64,000 nucleotides of DNA from Tomocerus qinae (taxonomy: Eukaryota > Arthropoda > Collembola > Entomobryomorpha > Tomoceridae). The DNA lies in NCBI GenBank assembly GCA_020055645.1, contig CM034549.1:24263930-24327929 (forward strand), given 5' to 3'. The notes under the pieces were generated by a model, which was not told the DNA's origin, made no database searches, and saw only the letters and a list, made by a program, of their open reading frames with translations. Shown here piece after piece: positions 47,126 through 61,951 of the stretch; position 1 is the stretch's first letter; each line of letters starts with the position of its first letter. The translations under genes were made by a program, and so were the position numbers.

Positions 47126-50100
47126 CTCCCATTTCTCACAGGTGGGTGTTAGGATGTACATAATAGAAATAGGCGTATTGATGACTTTGGTATTGTCTAC
47201 ATTGTGTTATATATAACGGTTTATTGAATTAAAAATTGGAGTTATAATGTGTTTGGATAGTAGCTATAATGCAAAATGTCGAATCAATTTGATATCATCC
47301 AACTAGTATTTTGTCTTTGAGAGAAGGAAAAGATTTAATGGGAAAATAAATGGTTGCCTTCACATAAAATGTTAAAGCTTAGAAAAATTGTTTCCTGTTA
47401 AAGATGAATCAAAAGATTGATAGTAAAATGAAGTATCCTCTTGTGAGTCACATCAGTAGGTTTGATTAGGACTGTAGAAGGCAGCCAGTAATTGAATGGA
47501 GGTTAGTCAGCTAACACTCATGATAAATGCAAAGTTATCGCAAATCGATACTGTCATCGCATTGTGATATTTCATAGATGATATTTTGTTGTGTGGTGCC
47601 TACACACGTAGTCGATTTCTTGTGTGTTTCTTATGATTTGATTTCAGGGCCATGACTCACGAACGACAAGTGTATAGTCTGGTATAGCAAGTGTAAATAT
47701 GTATTTACATATTTACTTTTATGATATAGAGAAGAGAGCGCTATCACATTTCCTTTCTGTAAATACTTCCATTTTCGATTTGGTTGAACAAGCTCTGCAT
47801 TATAGTTACCACAACATTTTAGTAGCTACTAGAGAGAAGAGGAGAGAGAGAGGGAGAGCACTTCATTCATATTTGCACAATGGAAATCGGAAACACAAAA
47901 TGTCTACGACTACAGTATTGAGGCTATAGAAGAGATACACAAGCACAATGGATTTGTGTGCTACCCACATGAGAAGCGAAGCCATAAAATATCAGATTAG
48001 CGTCTTCCCTACTTTTCAGACTCCCTCTTACTCATTGCTTTGCACTCTAAGACGCTTTCCAAGAATTGTGCTTCAAATCCTTCGATATTGATATAAATTA
48101 TCTATTTCCTCCTACTAAGTATGTATGAGTGCATTTTACTTCAAACGAGGCTGTATATAATAAATGTTAAAGGTGAAAGGAGATTGTCTATGACTTAGCA
48201 TAGCTTTACTGATCATGAGCCTGACCTTTCTTGGGAATCAGTGCCGTGCCATTTTCTGTTCTACTATTCCATGTCATGCTAAACCAACATTACAGAGAAT
48301 GATGCCAAAACTTCTCTAGTTAGGGTATCTTTCGGATAAAATCCTACTTATAAACATCGTATATATGATGACACAATAATAAGCATCATAATGTCGTTCA
48401 GTAGTATGCTGTACTAGAAACCCTAAAATATGCATAGCAAAAAATAGCTAGTAAAAAGTGAGTATCAACAATAACATAAAGTTACATAGGGAATTTAATG
48501 GACCATATTATATCACGTCATGAGCATATATGTCTATGTCACAAAGGTAGCTAATAAAATAAGAAATAAAAGACAATGTAAGCAGGGATTGGCAACCGTA
48601 TAAGAAAACAAAACTGTCAAAGTGTAAGGAGAAACGGAGCCAGAAAGTGGGACGAGAAGAAATCGCAGTACTTATCTGATCCCTACGAATAGGGAGACAT
48701 TGTCAAGACGAGAGTGGTCTTCAGAAGACTCCAGACAAAGATATCTTTATGTCATGCGGATCATTCTGTCATTGCTAAAATAGTCAAGATCCCTGACTTG
48801 TTTCTTCTGCCTTTAACAAAGTAGACAGAGCGTGGAATATTGCCTTATACCGTATTATATATATGAAGCTACCTGTTTATTTTGTCATTCTATGTGGTTT
48901 GATCTGTATATGATTCAAGGAATTCTCTCCCCTTCTTCGGTTTATGTTACTAGCATAGTTATTCAGTCCAATGACCACGGGACCGCATAACCCGACTAAA
49001 TATATAGCGATTTACACAAGAATACACTTAGTGTATTCAAGACCTTGTACCTACTTATTCAGTTGCTAAGATGGGTCGAGACATACAATTGTACATAAGA
49101 GTTAACTGCTATGCAGTCTCAGAACTGCAGTTGTGAGACAAATGATATACTAATAGTACACTATAATAAAATGTAATAATGTCAGTAGGAAAGGTAGACA
49201 TGTAATTGTTTTATATAGAATATATAATGTTATTTAACACTCACCTTCTTTCCTTGAGAAATGAAAAGGGCCATTATAAAAGTATTATTAGCATATGTAA
49301 AAATGAAAGGCTACAGTGCATTGGTGGAGACTTACAAGGTACCTTTAACAAGCTCGGTGTAGTAGAGAGTGTCTGTAGACATTAAATGTACTAACGAAGA
49401 AGTTCACTTAAATCCACATGACAGCTGCTTTCTCGACAGATTTACTTTTCTTAAGGTTGGTTGGATCCCGTCGGTTGGGTCGAGTCCACATTTGTAGTAG
49501 TGCATAGAAGTAGTTAGTTGACCTGTCTTGTTCTGCCTTGTCTTTATTTTACTTTACTACTTACCTTGCATGAGCTTAAAACTCGAGCTCTAGTTTTAAG
49601 AACTCTATTACAGATCTCTAAAATCTCTTCTAGAGTCTTGTTATAGGGAGAGATAAAAAAGGTTTAGTAGTCTGTGTACATAGTGTAACTATGAATGAGA
49701 TGAGGTAACGAGTAGCGTGGGAATTCATCTGTTTGCCTCTAGGAAATGTAGAGATGTTAAGAAGAACCTTTTAAACACCTGTGTCTGTGTGCCTTGCCTA
49801 CTGAATGTTACTCCCGTCTTGCATCTTGACTACGCTTTCTTACAACAGCCCCCTGTCCTAACCCAATACTCATTTACCATTCTGCTTCTTGATTCCAGAG
49901 TGTGAGAACCAATTTTCGTGTTTTGCAGAGAGACAGAAGGAAAGCTGCCTGTCTTAACTTCTCAACTACGCCAGACACTGCGGTTTCTAGTATTTATAGA
50001 GATACTACTATTTATTATTACGGATGATTGTTATTTATGTTGAGCATGCAACGTGGATGAAATTCCGTTCTCCATCCTCAAAACAGTTGTAACTAAAAGG

Positions 50101-53100
50101 TATGCAGAACTTTTTAAAAAAAGGAGAAATAGTTTCTCAGCGAGTTTTATACTAAAAACAGAAAGACTGCCAAAGATGTTTATTTTTTATGTATATTTAC
50201 AGAATAATGACTTACTTTGTTACACAATAGAATAATATATACAATGGTACACGGGCCTTAGCTATCTATTCTTGTTTCACAGTACAATCTATTTGCTTTG
50301 GTTTGCTTACATCAGTATTGAGTAGTTGCACTTACATAACTGTATATTATAGCAAGTATTTGTAACATTAGCAAAAGCTGAGAGACGTCAGCTCAAGCTT
50401 ATAGTACAATTACATACCTATAAGTACTTTGCCTTCCTTATTAACTATAACTGCATGGTTTTATGGATGAGTCGAGTCTGGCTTTATATCCATGTAATAA
50501 TACCATACTGTGTATAATATCTATTCGTAGAAGAGTACAGCACATTAGCTTTAAGTAGCGTCACACATTTTTAGCTTTGGATGCATTTACTTTAAAGTCC
50601 TCGTTTATTTTTGGTTTCGTTCCACTGTGTCACTGCACTGCAATTGTCTGCGATTAAATTAACTATCCCTTATTTCTACTTGCTATTCTAGTTATAATAT
50701 TATAGGAGATCAAAATGACTATGATTTTACCACAATAGTTTCAGTTATTTACATAACTAATTCTTCAATTGGAATGTGTCGACTAGTTACATATAAGAGA
50801 CACGAGTTACATTAAATTACATGGCTTGGCAAGGATGTTTTTCAACAATTCAACTAAGTCTACGTACAAATTACATTTAAAGTACATTATATAGTAGATG
50901 TTTAGATGTGGGTGGCTACTTCTATGTTACAAGTATTCACAAAGTTGGGCATGATACTCGTAATCGTATCGTGTTTACTCCTTTACCATCTCATATGTAG
51001 TACACAGCGTAGTTTTCACTTTATTTATCTAAGATTAACATGATTTCTAATACAAATCAGTTAACTACCCCGTTTAGGTTGTAGGGTACAATATAGTACA
51101 GAGGAACACAACATGCATTTTGTTTTCTTTTACATCTAGCTTACTATTTCTATTTATTCTAAGTACATCAAAGAGATACTCCTAACTATAATTAGGTAGA
51201 ATAGATTAAAACTGTGCTATGTAGGGTTTCCTGTATTTTATATGTCTTAACTATCCATATAAATACAATAACGTATACACTAGTATATACGTTACTCCAA
51301 CAATGCGACAGTAATCAAACCCTAGTAATAAAAGGAGAACAATACGCCGTGCCCTTGATTCATCAAAAGGAAATTCGGAACCGAACTGACAAAGATAGAC
51401 AACTACCCGAAAGTTTCATTCCATTGCTAAGTCTAACTAATAAAGAGCGAATTACAACGCTTAGCTTAACATCTCGACATTTCATATTATGTCATACGAG
51501 TCAACCCACGTGCAAATATCTACCCATATTCACATATCTCACACTTGCGGTAACGATCTGAGACATCTCCCTCCGTTAATTGAATTTATGTCACTGAATC
51601 ATTCCGGTTCCTACTAATCCTCATCCCTCGATGCATTTAATTCCTACATCTAAAATTCCCACAACCTAATTACACGTTTACTGAATATTTGCCTATGGTA
51701 AATTAATTAATTGCGAGAACGTTCAACTAAATGCACGCACACGTGTATTTACATCAGGTGAATATTTTCTGAGTATTAAATGACAATGTTTTAATGAATT
51801 TTATTTCCCTAGTGTGTTTTCATAGGATTTTCCCGATGCGCAATTCTCACATGATTAAATACAAATAAACTTTAGCAAACAAATAACTAAGCTTCTTTAA
51901 TTGAGTGCATAAAAACTCCAATTTCAATATAGCTGCGTTTACAGGAAGTCAACACGAGACTAGAATCCGTACATAACGAAACAACGGTAGCTTAAGTAAA
52001 GAAAGAAAATTCCGGCTTTATTAGTTCCCGTAACGGTAATGACGTTCTGTTCGAAATTCGAGTGTTTATGCTAGAGACATAAACGCTTCAATCCATAATA
52101 ATTAAATACTTAGGCTATGAGCTCTACATAATATTATACACAATGGTGATTAGTGATTATACTATCGTTTGAGTACGTTTCATTTGTTTTCTTTCGGCTC
52201 ATTACTAGTTAAAGCTGGCAGAAACTTCCTAAGTAGTGATGGATTATCATTAATAATGAGCTCTACAACGTAGCACCGAGTCACATAATGAGAATAGCCA
52301 TGCCACTACAAAAACCCTAACAAACAAAATACTTTGCACATTTGTACACATTAGAATATATCTATGCTATGATGCTGTAAACATCGCTTCTTACAGTTTA
52401 GAGCTCGTGCAAATATTATTATACGTTAATTATTTTTTGATGATAATTGACATGTATACTATGGCTTTAGTGCCAAAAACAATCTCGTTACTCATGCTAA
52501 ATAAATATCTCGTGTACAAATACACAATATTGATTCAGACATCCATTCACTGAAAAACTTTTTGGCTCCAACTAAAACTTTAACGTTTTTCTCTTCGGAA
52601 GCAAGTCAAATTGTTGTACATCTCGCTCACGTGTAGCATACCATGAGATTTTAACTTTGTTAAAACAGATTAATAATTCTGTTTGTATAAATAATATTTG
52701 CATTCACCCATTTTAGCGATAAGTTACTAATCAGTTCAATTAACGATCTGAGTGAAAATTGCAAATAGAAAATATATTGTGTAACTTCCTTTTGTTAAAA
52801 TACGGACAATAAAATAAAGAATCTTAAGCAATAATAGCACATTATTGTTACTCCTAAAAAAATGAATGACATCTCAAAAGATTACTTTGGAATACGCTTA
52901 CATCACATCACAATTAAAGCCTGCCGTAATTCTCAATATACATTTAAAACTAAGATTGCATGCCTTAATTATCATCAGTATTAAATAGGAAAGGTACACT
53001 CACAATTACCGATGTGGTTTGATTACCTATTCACTAATCATTGGCAGTTTCATAGTTTTAGTAGATTTCGTTCAAGAAAAGAGAATCTACTACCTAAATG

Positions 53101-53849
53101 AATTGTCCTATTTAACCACAGATGTTGACAATAAGTAGTCACTCGACTGAAAAAGAGACAAAGGAAATCTATCTACCTATGTATCTTAAGTCTTACAAAC
53201 TAATTGAGTTTTTTAAGTTTCGCTTTTAAATACAATCACCGGCTATAATGCATGTCAACTAATATACATTGTATATAGCGTAGTGACATACATACAGTTA
53301 CTATTTATTTGAGAAAATGATAACGATACGTTCAAAAGTATTCTTTAGTTTTTACTGAACCTGAAATTCGTCGACCATAAATTCGTTTGATTCTATTTCT
53401 ACGTATTACTCCACGAATTTCTCTTCCCTTCTAACTCTACGCATTTAAAGTTGAAAATAAAAGATAAAAGTTACGTTCAAAACGTGCCTAACACAGTCGA
53501 AAGTATAATTCTAATATCTACTGTGTGTTTTTCGTATCTATTATACCGTGAATTTAGAGATCCCGATGTTAAATAGTCGTATTCTCTTGTTTTTTGATTT
53601 TCTGAATATTTGTACAGAGTATTCTAACTGGTATTTGTAGATACCTATACTCTGCATATAATATACACTTAAAGAAAATGCTAATACTAATGGTAAGTAT
53701 ACATACGTGATACATTCACGTATGCTATACATACACCTATCATAATAAGTATGTAGCTTTACTTATCATATAGCTCTTAAGTGAAACTACATACAGTAAA
53801 GTAAACATCAAAAATAAATCAAAGAAGGAAAACACGTACAAAAAAAGAA
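47126..53849. other. Intergenic region downstream of the p35 gene
   Basis: About 6.7 kb without a supported gene. The right end should hold the p35 3' UTR. Short frames (47699-47929, 49717-49905, 51214-51561) show no domain, signal peptide or splice partner. Confidence 0.5.
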
Positions 53850-56800
53850 CTAAACGGTAACTCCGACAGACTTGAGTTCAGAAAAAACTTCTGTGAAAAA
53901 CGCTGGTTCGGAGTTGATGCGGAGCATGTCCCTCGACATGTGGTTAACAAGAAGTAGACATCTGGTCAATCATTTTTTCAGTGAGGCAGCCATTCACATG
54001 ATGATGGACAGACAGGGTAGTCAACAGCACATGAAATAATAGATACATCAGAACAAACGTTAGTTTACAGTTACTATTCCTGTCAACTTTGCAATTTGCA
54101 TTCATATAAGTATATTAACAACACAGGTGACACATCAACTATGTTTACGAAGCATACGACCTGCGTAGGAAGGTACAATGTGCTTTGTTTTCCCTACTTA
54201 TAAAGCCCTAATGGAAATCTTTACATTCCATAAATAAATCTATGTAAGTTACTAGTTCTCTATGGTCACATATATTATCAAGTCATTCCCCAGCATGGTC
54301 TGACCCAGATTGTAGATATCTTAATTCTAATTTTAAATGCCGACTCTTGTAGCTACATGTCCAAGTTGTAGTAGTAGCATATTATTTACAGACATCTGCC
54401 ATTTTTATTTGTACTTATATGTAGTAATAATATTCCTGAACAATACGGGACTCGGTAGGACATTACGAAGTACAAACCTCATTATGCGGTTTGCTCTTTT
54501 TGTTTATTGTTACATTGTTAGATTCAATTGAAACTGGTAATGTAACATAAATAAAGCAACTATCATTTTGTATTCAATGTAAGAATAATATAACTGTGAC
54601 TGTGGTGGCCAACTTCTAAATACGGCGTGAAAGAGATTTATCTTGTTCTCACTCTATACTCTTCTACACAACTTATTAAAGGATTTTCTATTGCATTGAT
54701 AACTCGATTTGATTCGACGTGAGCTGAGCATTGAACTTGTACGTATAAAAAGTAATGTCTTTAGCAATTCACCGCGTAGGTGGGATACTGTTTTGTCAGT
54801 TAGTGTAAGTAGTTCTGTTATTTTCTGACCGTCACTACAAATATTTCTCTTGGGACATGAACACACTTAGACAACTAATGCAGTAACTACTCTACTGTTT
54901 CCTAACTAATAAACGTGATATGGTTTGTTTTGATGGACACAAAAACGGAATTGCCATCTTGAGAAATCCTGCCAGACAACTATATATACGATACGGATGG
55001 ATAGTTCAAGATGGTTTTCTTTGAAATGCTTTTAGTATACTAGACTCTCATCGTAAAAGGTATTGGTACATACATATTTGGACGAGTAATTCTTCTGCTG
55101 AAATAAATAAGAGAAGCCGAAAAAGAAATAACATCGTTATCACGTAGTTAGTATGTTACACCATAAGTGCTATGTAAGCACAACATAACAGTATAAATAT
55201 TTATCTTGTACCTTCTTCTAGCGTCATCCCTCATAATATTTCCATCCAAAAGAACTAACACTGATAATCATCAACCTCGAAAAAATAATCTGATTTTACA
55301 ATTAGCGGAGGTGTCAAGTCCTTCAGCTTCCACTACATCAAAATATCTGCTCAGATGAATGTTCATGACTCATGATATTGAAATCTTCCTAACCCACTAA
55401 CGTAGATTATGTAGTACTAGTAATTCATGTTATTACATCAACCTAAACCTGACCGTCTTGACTGATTTACTAAGCATCTGGTTCAAATGCGTAAATTGAA
55501 TAGTTAATTTTGACATTTTTGTTTTCAATACAAAAACAGTTGGTAGGAATTATTCTTATTTTTATAAAAACCAAGATTACTTCCAAAGCATCTGATTAAA
55601 TAAATGAGAAATAATAAAAATCTTCATATACTTATTTTCAAAAGGCGCGATAATTTACCAAATTTTAAATTTTCGATTTTCAACATTTTTGTTTCCTTTG
55701 TGAATACAGAGAGAAGTTGTTAGAAGTGGATGAAAATGAAGACAATTGCTAAATCGTGTAGATAAGTAGAAAGAACTGGATAGAATAGGAAATTGTGTAA
55801 ATGCAGATTTATTCGAATTAGAAGTAGTTCATTAGGAGTTGAATTAGAAAAGGGCCGTATTATTGGCATGAGTTGTACAGTCCTTTGATAAAATATTCAG
55901 TAAAAATTAGGATGCGAGCCAAAAGCAATAATACTAAAAAAGTGAAGACGAGTTGAATAATGAATGGATGTAGAGTGGATTGCATTCTACAAATTATCGC
56001 ATTCCCCTTGCCTTTGATTACAGACTGAAATAACTGTGGCAGAGAAGGGACACAAAGGTTGACAGGGTTTTGAGTGTTTAAATGATAACGAATGGTGGAA
56101 GGACAATCCCATTAGATAAGTACATCTCTAGGGATTTTAAGCGTTTTAATTAGAAATCTATTCGAATTATCGTTGGAAGTTCTACATACAAAGTTCCGCT
56201 ACCAGAGTTTTCATCGTTTGAACGAATTGAATCCTCTAGCTTGGTTAATAGCATTGTTCAGTTCAGTGCATCCACAATTCTACATCATTAAACTTTATAG
56301 ATTGTCATCTTACATTATAGTTTGTACTCTAGTGAGGTCACTGAATAACAAATGGAGTCTGTATTCTATCAAGTCCACCCAATTATCCATTTTAGATTTG
56401 CAATTTCCGAAATAGCCCATATGCCTATTGAACATTTTCATAGAATAAAAGTACATAGGACGGATATGGATACAATAGTATAGTTTCAAGTTTTATGTAG
56501 TACAGTCTGTGGTTTGGTTTAGTTGACTATTTTCGTTTCGTCTCGGTAGATTCTCTTGGAGATTGTTTGCAAACTTTGTCTCGCCAAAGTAGTTTGTTTA
56601 GATAATTGGCAAAGTGCACACCTCTGTATTTCGTGCTACTAGAGCAGATCTCAGGAGAGAATGTAATATCAAGCTACTTATTTTGATTTTGCTCACTTAT
56701 TGTCAGCAACTGAATTCAGTTCTGGTAGACAGAAAAGTTGTCACAAAAGTAAGTAAGAGAGGATTAGAGGTAAAGAGACAAGATAAGAGCCAGGAGCAGT

Positions 56801-59800
56801 CACAGTTGAGAGAGTAGTAGTGGCAACTACGAACCTAACGACCGCACTAATTGTGCCCATAATGAGAAATGAGTTGGAGTCTACAGGAGGAGTGGTAGAG
56901 TAGTAGAAATCAAATCAAATTCACTGTAGCAAAGTAGCAACACTCTCATCTCCTCCGCAATTACAAGAAACGCAACGCAATAATAGAGAAACGATCCATA
57001 AAAGCTCACAGCATCACCGACAACTGACTCAACAGGAATAATTTATTCTCCACTAGCACAGTAGTTAGTTACTACATCGAAGATATAGAAGAGCAGTCTA
57101 AGAAGATAATCGCTTTTCTTACTATTTGCGAATTAAGAATCTGCACTGGTGCATGATGATATTATTGTGAGTTGAAACTAGATCTTCTACTATACAGAGT
57201 AGAAGACGACATTAATGCTAAGTCTTACCTCCGTTGTCATCTCATCAATAAAGAACACCATCCTGATCTTACCTTACCTTCTGTCTACATACAAATGACA
57301 AGAATATATTGCTTACATTAAAGATAGCCTTGATCTTACACTTTATCCATCTAATATTCTCAAGAGATGTTCCTGCAAAATCTCCTTTTCTTTCTCTGGG
57401 AAATCCCACTCGAGATCGAACGAGATTCGAGAGAAGACTTCTCTTAGTGGCAACAGTATGTACAACAGACAACTTGATTTAACTAAAGATGCTACGTGAT
57501 TCGATGTAATGAGATAACTTTCTGCTGCATACTATCTTTATCATTGAATCATGTGATCTCGATTGCCATGTTCCCTACTAAATAAACTACTTTTTCTAGA
57601 TTGTTATTGCAAGATTCTACCTATAATGTCCGAAGCACACAATTCAGAAGAGATCATTGGAGTAAAAATCAATTTTCTTCCTTTCCTTTGTCTGTTCTCC
57701 ATCTTTGTAATAAATATACCTGTGTATTTCTCAGACCTTATTCATTTCTAGTACAAAGTCAAAAACGACGCAGTTTCTCTGCCACACCAAATCAAATCTA
57801 ACATACTAAAATGTAATACATACTACACGTAAATAAACATGACGAGAACTCAAACATGGTTGATAAAGTAAAAGATATGAGAGCATATCCGTTAAATAAA
57901 CGACTCAATTACTGGGAAGGTTGGGGGAAAATGAATAGGAAATAGATGTTGAAAGTACCTGTCCCAGAATTTGTCCCGGTTGTCATCGACTAGAAATGGT
58001 TTGAGTGGATAGGAGATCTCATTGCCCATATACGAGTACGATAAGTATAAACAAGTGAGTACATATCCATGCAAATCCCGTTCGTGCTCCATGGCATCCC
58101 ATAATGTCGCTCGTTTATCTCTTAGTAGTTCACTTGTCGTAGTCGTCACTATGTTGGTCGTTGAATTACAATTGGAAATCGGTGTGACGGAGGAGGAGCG
58201 TGTCGAATTGTTATTCGGACTCGTTGAGGAATTACTGTTGGAATTGGTGGAAGAGGAGCTGGTAGTTGTGGCAATGGACGAAGACGAGGATGAAGACGAA
58301 GAGTCCAAAATATGTCGATGGTGATGGCCGCTATTGTGATTCACATTCCCACTACTGGTATGGTTGCGGCCCTTTTCTAACCAGATCCCTTCACGGATTA
58401 GCAGGTAGACAAATACAATGTTGGCTGGATTGATGAATCCCACGTCCTTTATGTCAAAATATCATTTTAATATTATTTCACCAATGTACAAAAAATCTGC
58501 TGTTATTATGCACTAGAATTATAGAAGCTGTAACATTTATTTTCTAGAACATTCTAGGTCAAAGTAAATGTCAACACGGTTTGCTTTCTCCTAGTCTGAG
58601 GCTTTATCCGAAAATGTCATAAGTTACGTAAAGCCCGCATTTATTGTCACCAAAGGTGCATAAGCCACTTAATTACTAAAATCTACTTTGCATATTATTG
58701 CATCTGTATAGGTACAAAATTAAATTAAAGTTTTCCTTTCATGGTCAACAAATAACAAAGATATGTGCTACATGTCACAGATTCATTTCATTAATTACCA
58801 TAATTAAAGTTTATAGAAAGTAAATTGCAAATGTTAAGTTGTTTTGGCACGTAAACGTCACATTTTGTCAGATAATGTGTACACGGTGTTTGGTGTCTAA
58901 TATCAACTCTGCTACAATATACTTTTCCCCCGAGCATGCATGACTCGACTTTAGCCTCGCCTGGTCAATAAACAACTGGCTAAGTACCACTTGAAATCCA
59001 AAACCGCTATCTACATCAAAGAGATGGAAAACAGTAGCTGCCCTACCTATTCCTATATAATATGCTTTAATAGCGAACGGTAATGTTAAAATGTAAATAC
59101 CTAAAACGTGAAAGTCTTGTAGATATACCTAGTCAGATGCATTTGCAATAATAGTAGAGAAACACTAGAGTCTCGCGGACTAAACATATTAAATTGGCAC
59201 TTGTCTTTCCTAATGGACCATCGCTAGCACGTTCAAATGTTATTTGGCCACTGGTAATGTCATCATGATCTACACTTACATTACTTTCTTTTGGATACAG
59301 ATGTACATACAAACAGATACTCTTACACTTTTATGCATTTTAGAAATTTACGATCAAGAGTGCTTTCTCCAGACCAACCTAACTGGACTAGACGTCCAAT
59401 TACTTTCTCTTCTCTTTTTCTCCAAGCTAACTTTTCTTTTTTGTATCACATAAATAATGGACAACTCTTATTTATTACCCAGTAATGCACTAAGATATAT
59501 TTTTTCTTTTTGCACTCACTCCAATCAATAATTTAATAGAGAAAGACTGAGTGCATTGAACATAAGTTAGGTCATTCATTTCAACTTAAAAGAAATCTGA
59601 CAAGAATTTATTTTTGTTTTTCAAAACACTCTATTTAAATTGGGATAATCTACTTAATCTTTAAAATGGTAATTGCACTACGTCTTGAGAATTACATCTA
59701 CGAACTACGTAGCCGGGAAGAAAGGGGAATTACCTTCGTTGGTAGAATTTCGCGCGTCAAAGAAGATCAAATGATAAGCTGCAGACAGGGAGATTTTTCT

Positions 59801-61951
59801 TAATGGGTGTGGGCTAGCTATTTGGCATTTAGAAAAGGAAACTGAAAAACCCATTGAAAACATGCAGGCTCATGACAAATAGAAACTATAAGTACTTTAG
59901 AGTGGTAGCTACATTTGTGCATGTTTTGTTTCTTTTGTGCAATACAGTTCTACCTTACAATTTACGATTAGTGGTAACGCATATTATTTAGACTGGAACA
60001 CACGTACACAAATGCGAGGAAAAATGCAGGACCTATTGCAGTGCAATGTGATTTAGTTTAATACTCAGAATAATACGGCTTCATAGTCATTGATATGAGT
60101 TATGAGTCAGTAACGCGAATAGTCCATCAACCTTGAGTAGAAAACCGAAAAGGACAAAAAGTAACGAACCTGCCATCCTTGTAGTAGTAAGCTCCGGTCA
60201 ACAGTTCTTAGCCAAAGGATAGCATCGGATGGTTGGAAATCTTTGAGTTTCTTGCATTTCCTCCTCAGGAAGACACCAAGACATTTCAACAGCTCTGATG
60301 TTGACGCTTGGATTACAGTTCTTCGACCCACCAGAGGACCATTTGTTAGGATGGCTTTTGGGGCAAGTTTTGTGTCAATCTTTTGCGGTTGGCCTTGGCT
60401 CGGGCATCGTACCAAATCAAGTCCTATGTTTAAAAAAAATCAATGCCAACATTGAGTTCCTTTCCTCTTTTTCAATGTTTTCGTTAAGTAAGAACAGGAG
60501 GTTAATTTACTTATAAATAACACTAAAACTTTTAAAACATTGGCAGTATTTGTTTGCCTCGGGTTTGAGTTTCCTCGAAATTGAAGTTGAAGGTGGCATA
60601 CCTACCTCCATCGTTGAAGTAAATGTGTATACAACTAAAATGCTTTAACCTTTACCATGAAATAACCACATGCCAGAGCTATAACTACATTTATTATTAA
60701 TACAAACCGTTTATTCTATTCTGTAGCCATGTCCTTGTCGTTTTAATCCATGAAAGTCAAAAATGTAGCTAGGTACCTACTACGTAATTTACTTTTATCA
60801 GTTGGAAGGCTGGAACGGTTGTAGGCTACAGTTTCTCTACATAGTTTGTCAATTTAATTTAATATTAAAGAAACTCGAATATTCTACTGTATATTGTACT
60901 AAATGGTGGATACCTATATGCTGTCTAAGGCCGAAAATTTAACCGAAATCTGGAAACGCATTTTTGGCCTAGAGAATGCTTAGAATGTGTTACGATTTTT
61001 TTCTTAGTATCTTATGCTGGTTCTAAGAACCCGGCTTGGTTAGGAAGGTAATGTGAGTCAAAGTAAGCCAAGGCCCGAATAATTTTACATTGTTTCCTGA
61101 AAAGCATTTGTACACAAGTAGCATATGATTTAGAGCAATAAAGATTAGTACTAAGCTCCCATAGCCAATTTACTAATTTTATTTGATTCCTGCACTGTAT
61201 ATATTCATTTTCAAGAATTTCAATCATCTAAGACCCTTTTTTAGACAATTTATTATTATAATGGTACATATTGTTATTTTTGAATGTAAAAATATTGTAC
61301 TTTTTATCAGGATTAAATCCAAGAGAAAAGAGCTAGCTAGACCTGTATATACTGTAAATAAAATCAATTTTGGTTTTAAAAAAATTATAATAGGGACTTA
61401 CCTCGATGAGACAAAACTGGTGGGAGTTTACTATTATTGACATTCTTTTGATTGTGGTTGAGATTATTATTGATATTAATATTATGTTGATTATTCAAAA
61501 ATGGTTGGATCGTGTCCAAAGGGATGCGAGTATGAACACTATGCCCATGTCCATTATGGTTGTGATGGGCGAGATTATTGACACTATGACTATGATGATT
61601 ATTATGACCGATTAAATGTCCATTGTTGGCGATGGAGTTATGATGATTGTTCATCAAAACATTATTATTTTGTCCTCCTGCAGAGGCATTATTTCCCCCA
61701 CTGACCCCACTACTATGTTTCTTGTTGACACGTTTCCAAGAAAGAGCATTCAAAAACAAAGAATGTTTCTTAAAAGGTTGCTGTTGTAGTTGTGGTTGAT
61801 GGAGTTGTGTCTGACTTAGAAGAATGTCCGGAGGGTTGCTATTTTGATGGTTGTGATGGTTGTGGTTGGAATTTTGGTGGTTAGGCAAGATTTGCAAGTT
61901 AGGTTCGGAGGTTGTGGATCCCCTAGGGGAAAAGCTAAGCACAGTGCCCAT
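53850..61951 (-). CDS. Cdk5r1: Cyclin-dependent kinase 5 activator (p35)
   Basis: Four exons join in phase: 61951-61402, 60423-60170, 58446-57959 and 53961-53850, giving 467 residues. It begins [10 protein letters not shown], the conserved p35 start with Gly2 for myristoylation, and keeps [14 protein letters not shown] (human KRHSIISVLPWKR). The activation domain starts in exon 2 ([30 protein letters not shown]), continues in exon 3 ([37 protein letters not shown]) and ends in exon 4 ([25 protein letters not shown]). p35 binds and activates Cdk5 at membranes, mainly in neurons, through a cyclin-like fold (family knowledge). Residues 20-175 are a His/Asn/Gln-rich spacer. About 80 Ser/Thr/Asn-rich residues (about 293-375) are inserted in the activation domain. 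The last intron is 4.0 kb; the exon after it supplies only 36 residues. Confidence 0.96.
53962..57958. other. p35 intron 3
   Basis: About 4.0 kb, GTACTT donor and GACCAG acceptor on the minus strand. Short frames inside (54654-54866, 56173-56415, 57269-57472) have no recognisable content. No repeats seen. Confidence 0.75.
58447..60169. other. p35 intron 2
   Basis: About 1.7 kb between the GTTCGT donor and the ATAAAG acceptor on the minus strand. AT-rich; no other feature seen. Confidence 0.75.
60424..61401. other. p35 intron 1 (between first and second coding exons)
   Basis: About 1.0 kb, GTAAGT donor and AACATAG acceptor on the minus strand. AT-rich; nothing further recognised. Confidence 0.75.

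Noticed and set aside
58022..58324. Plus-strand Glu/Val-rich 100-codon frame
   Set aside because: Antisense of the Ser/Thr/Asn-rich p35 exon, whose coding role is fixed by strong family similarity.
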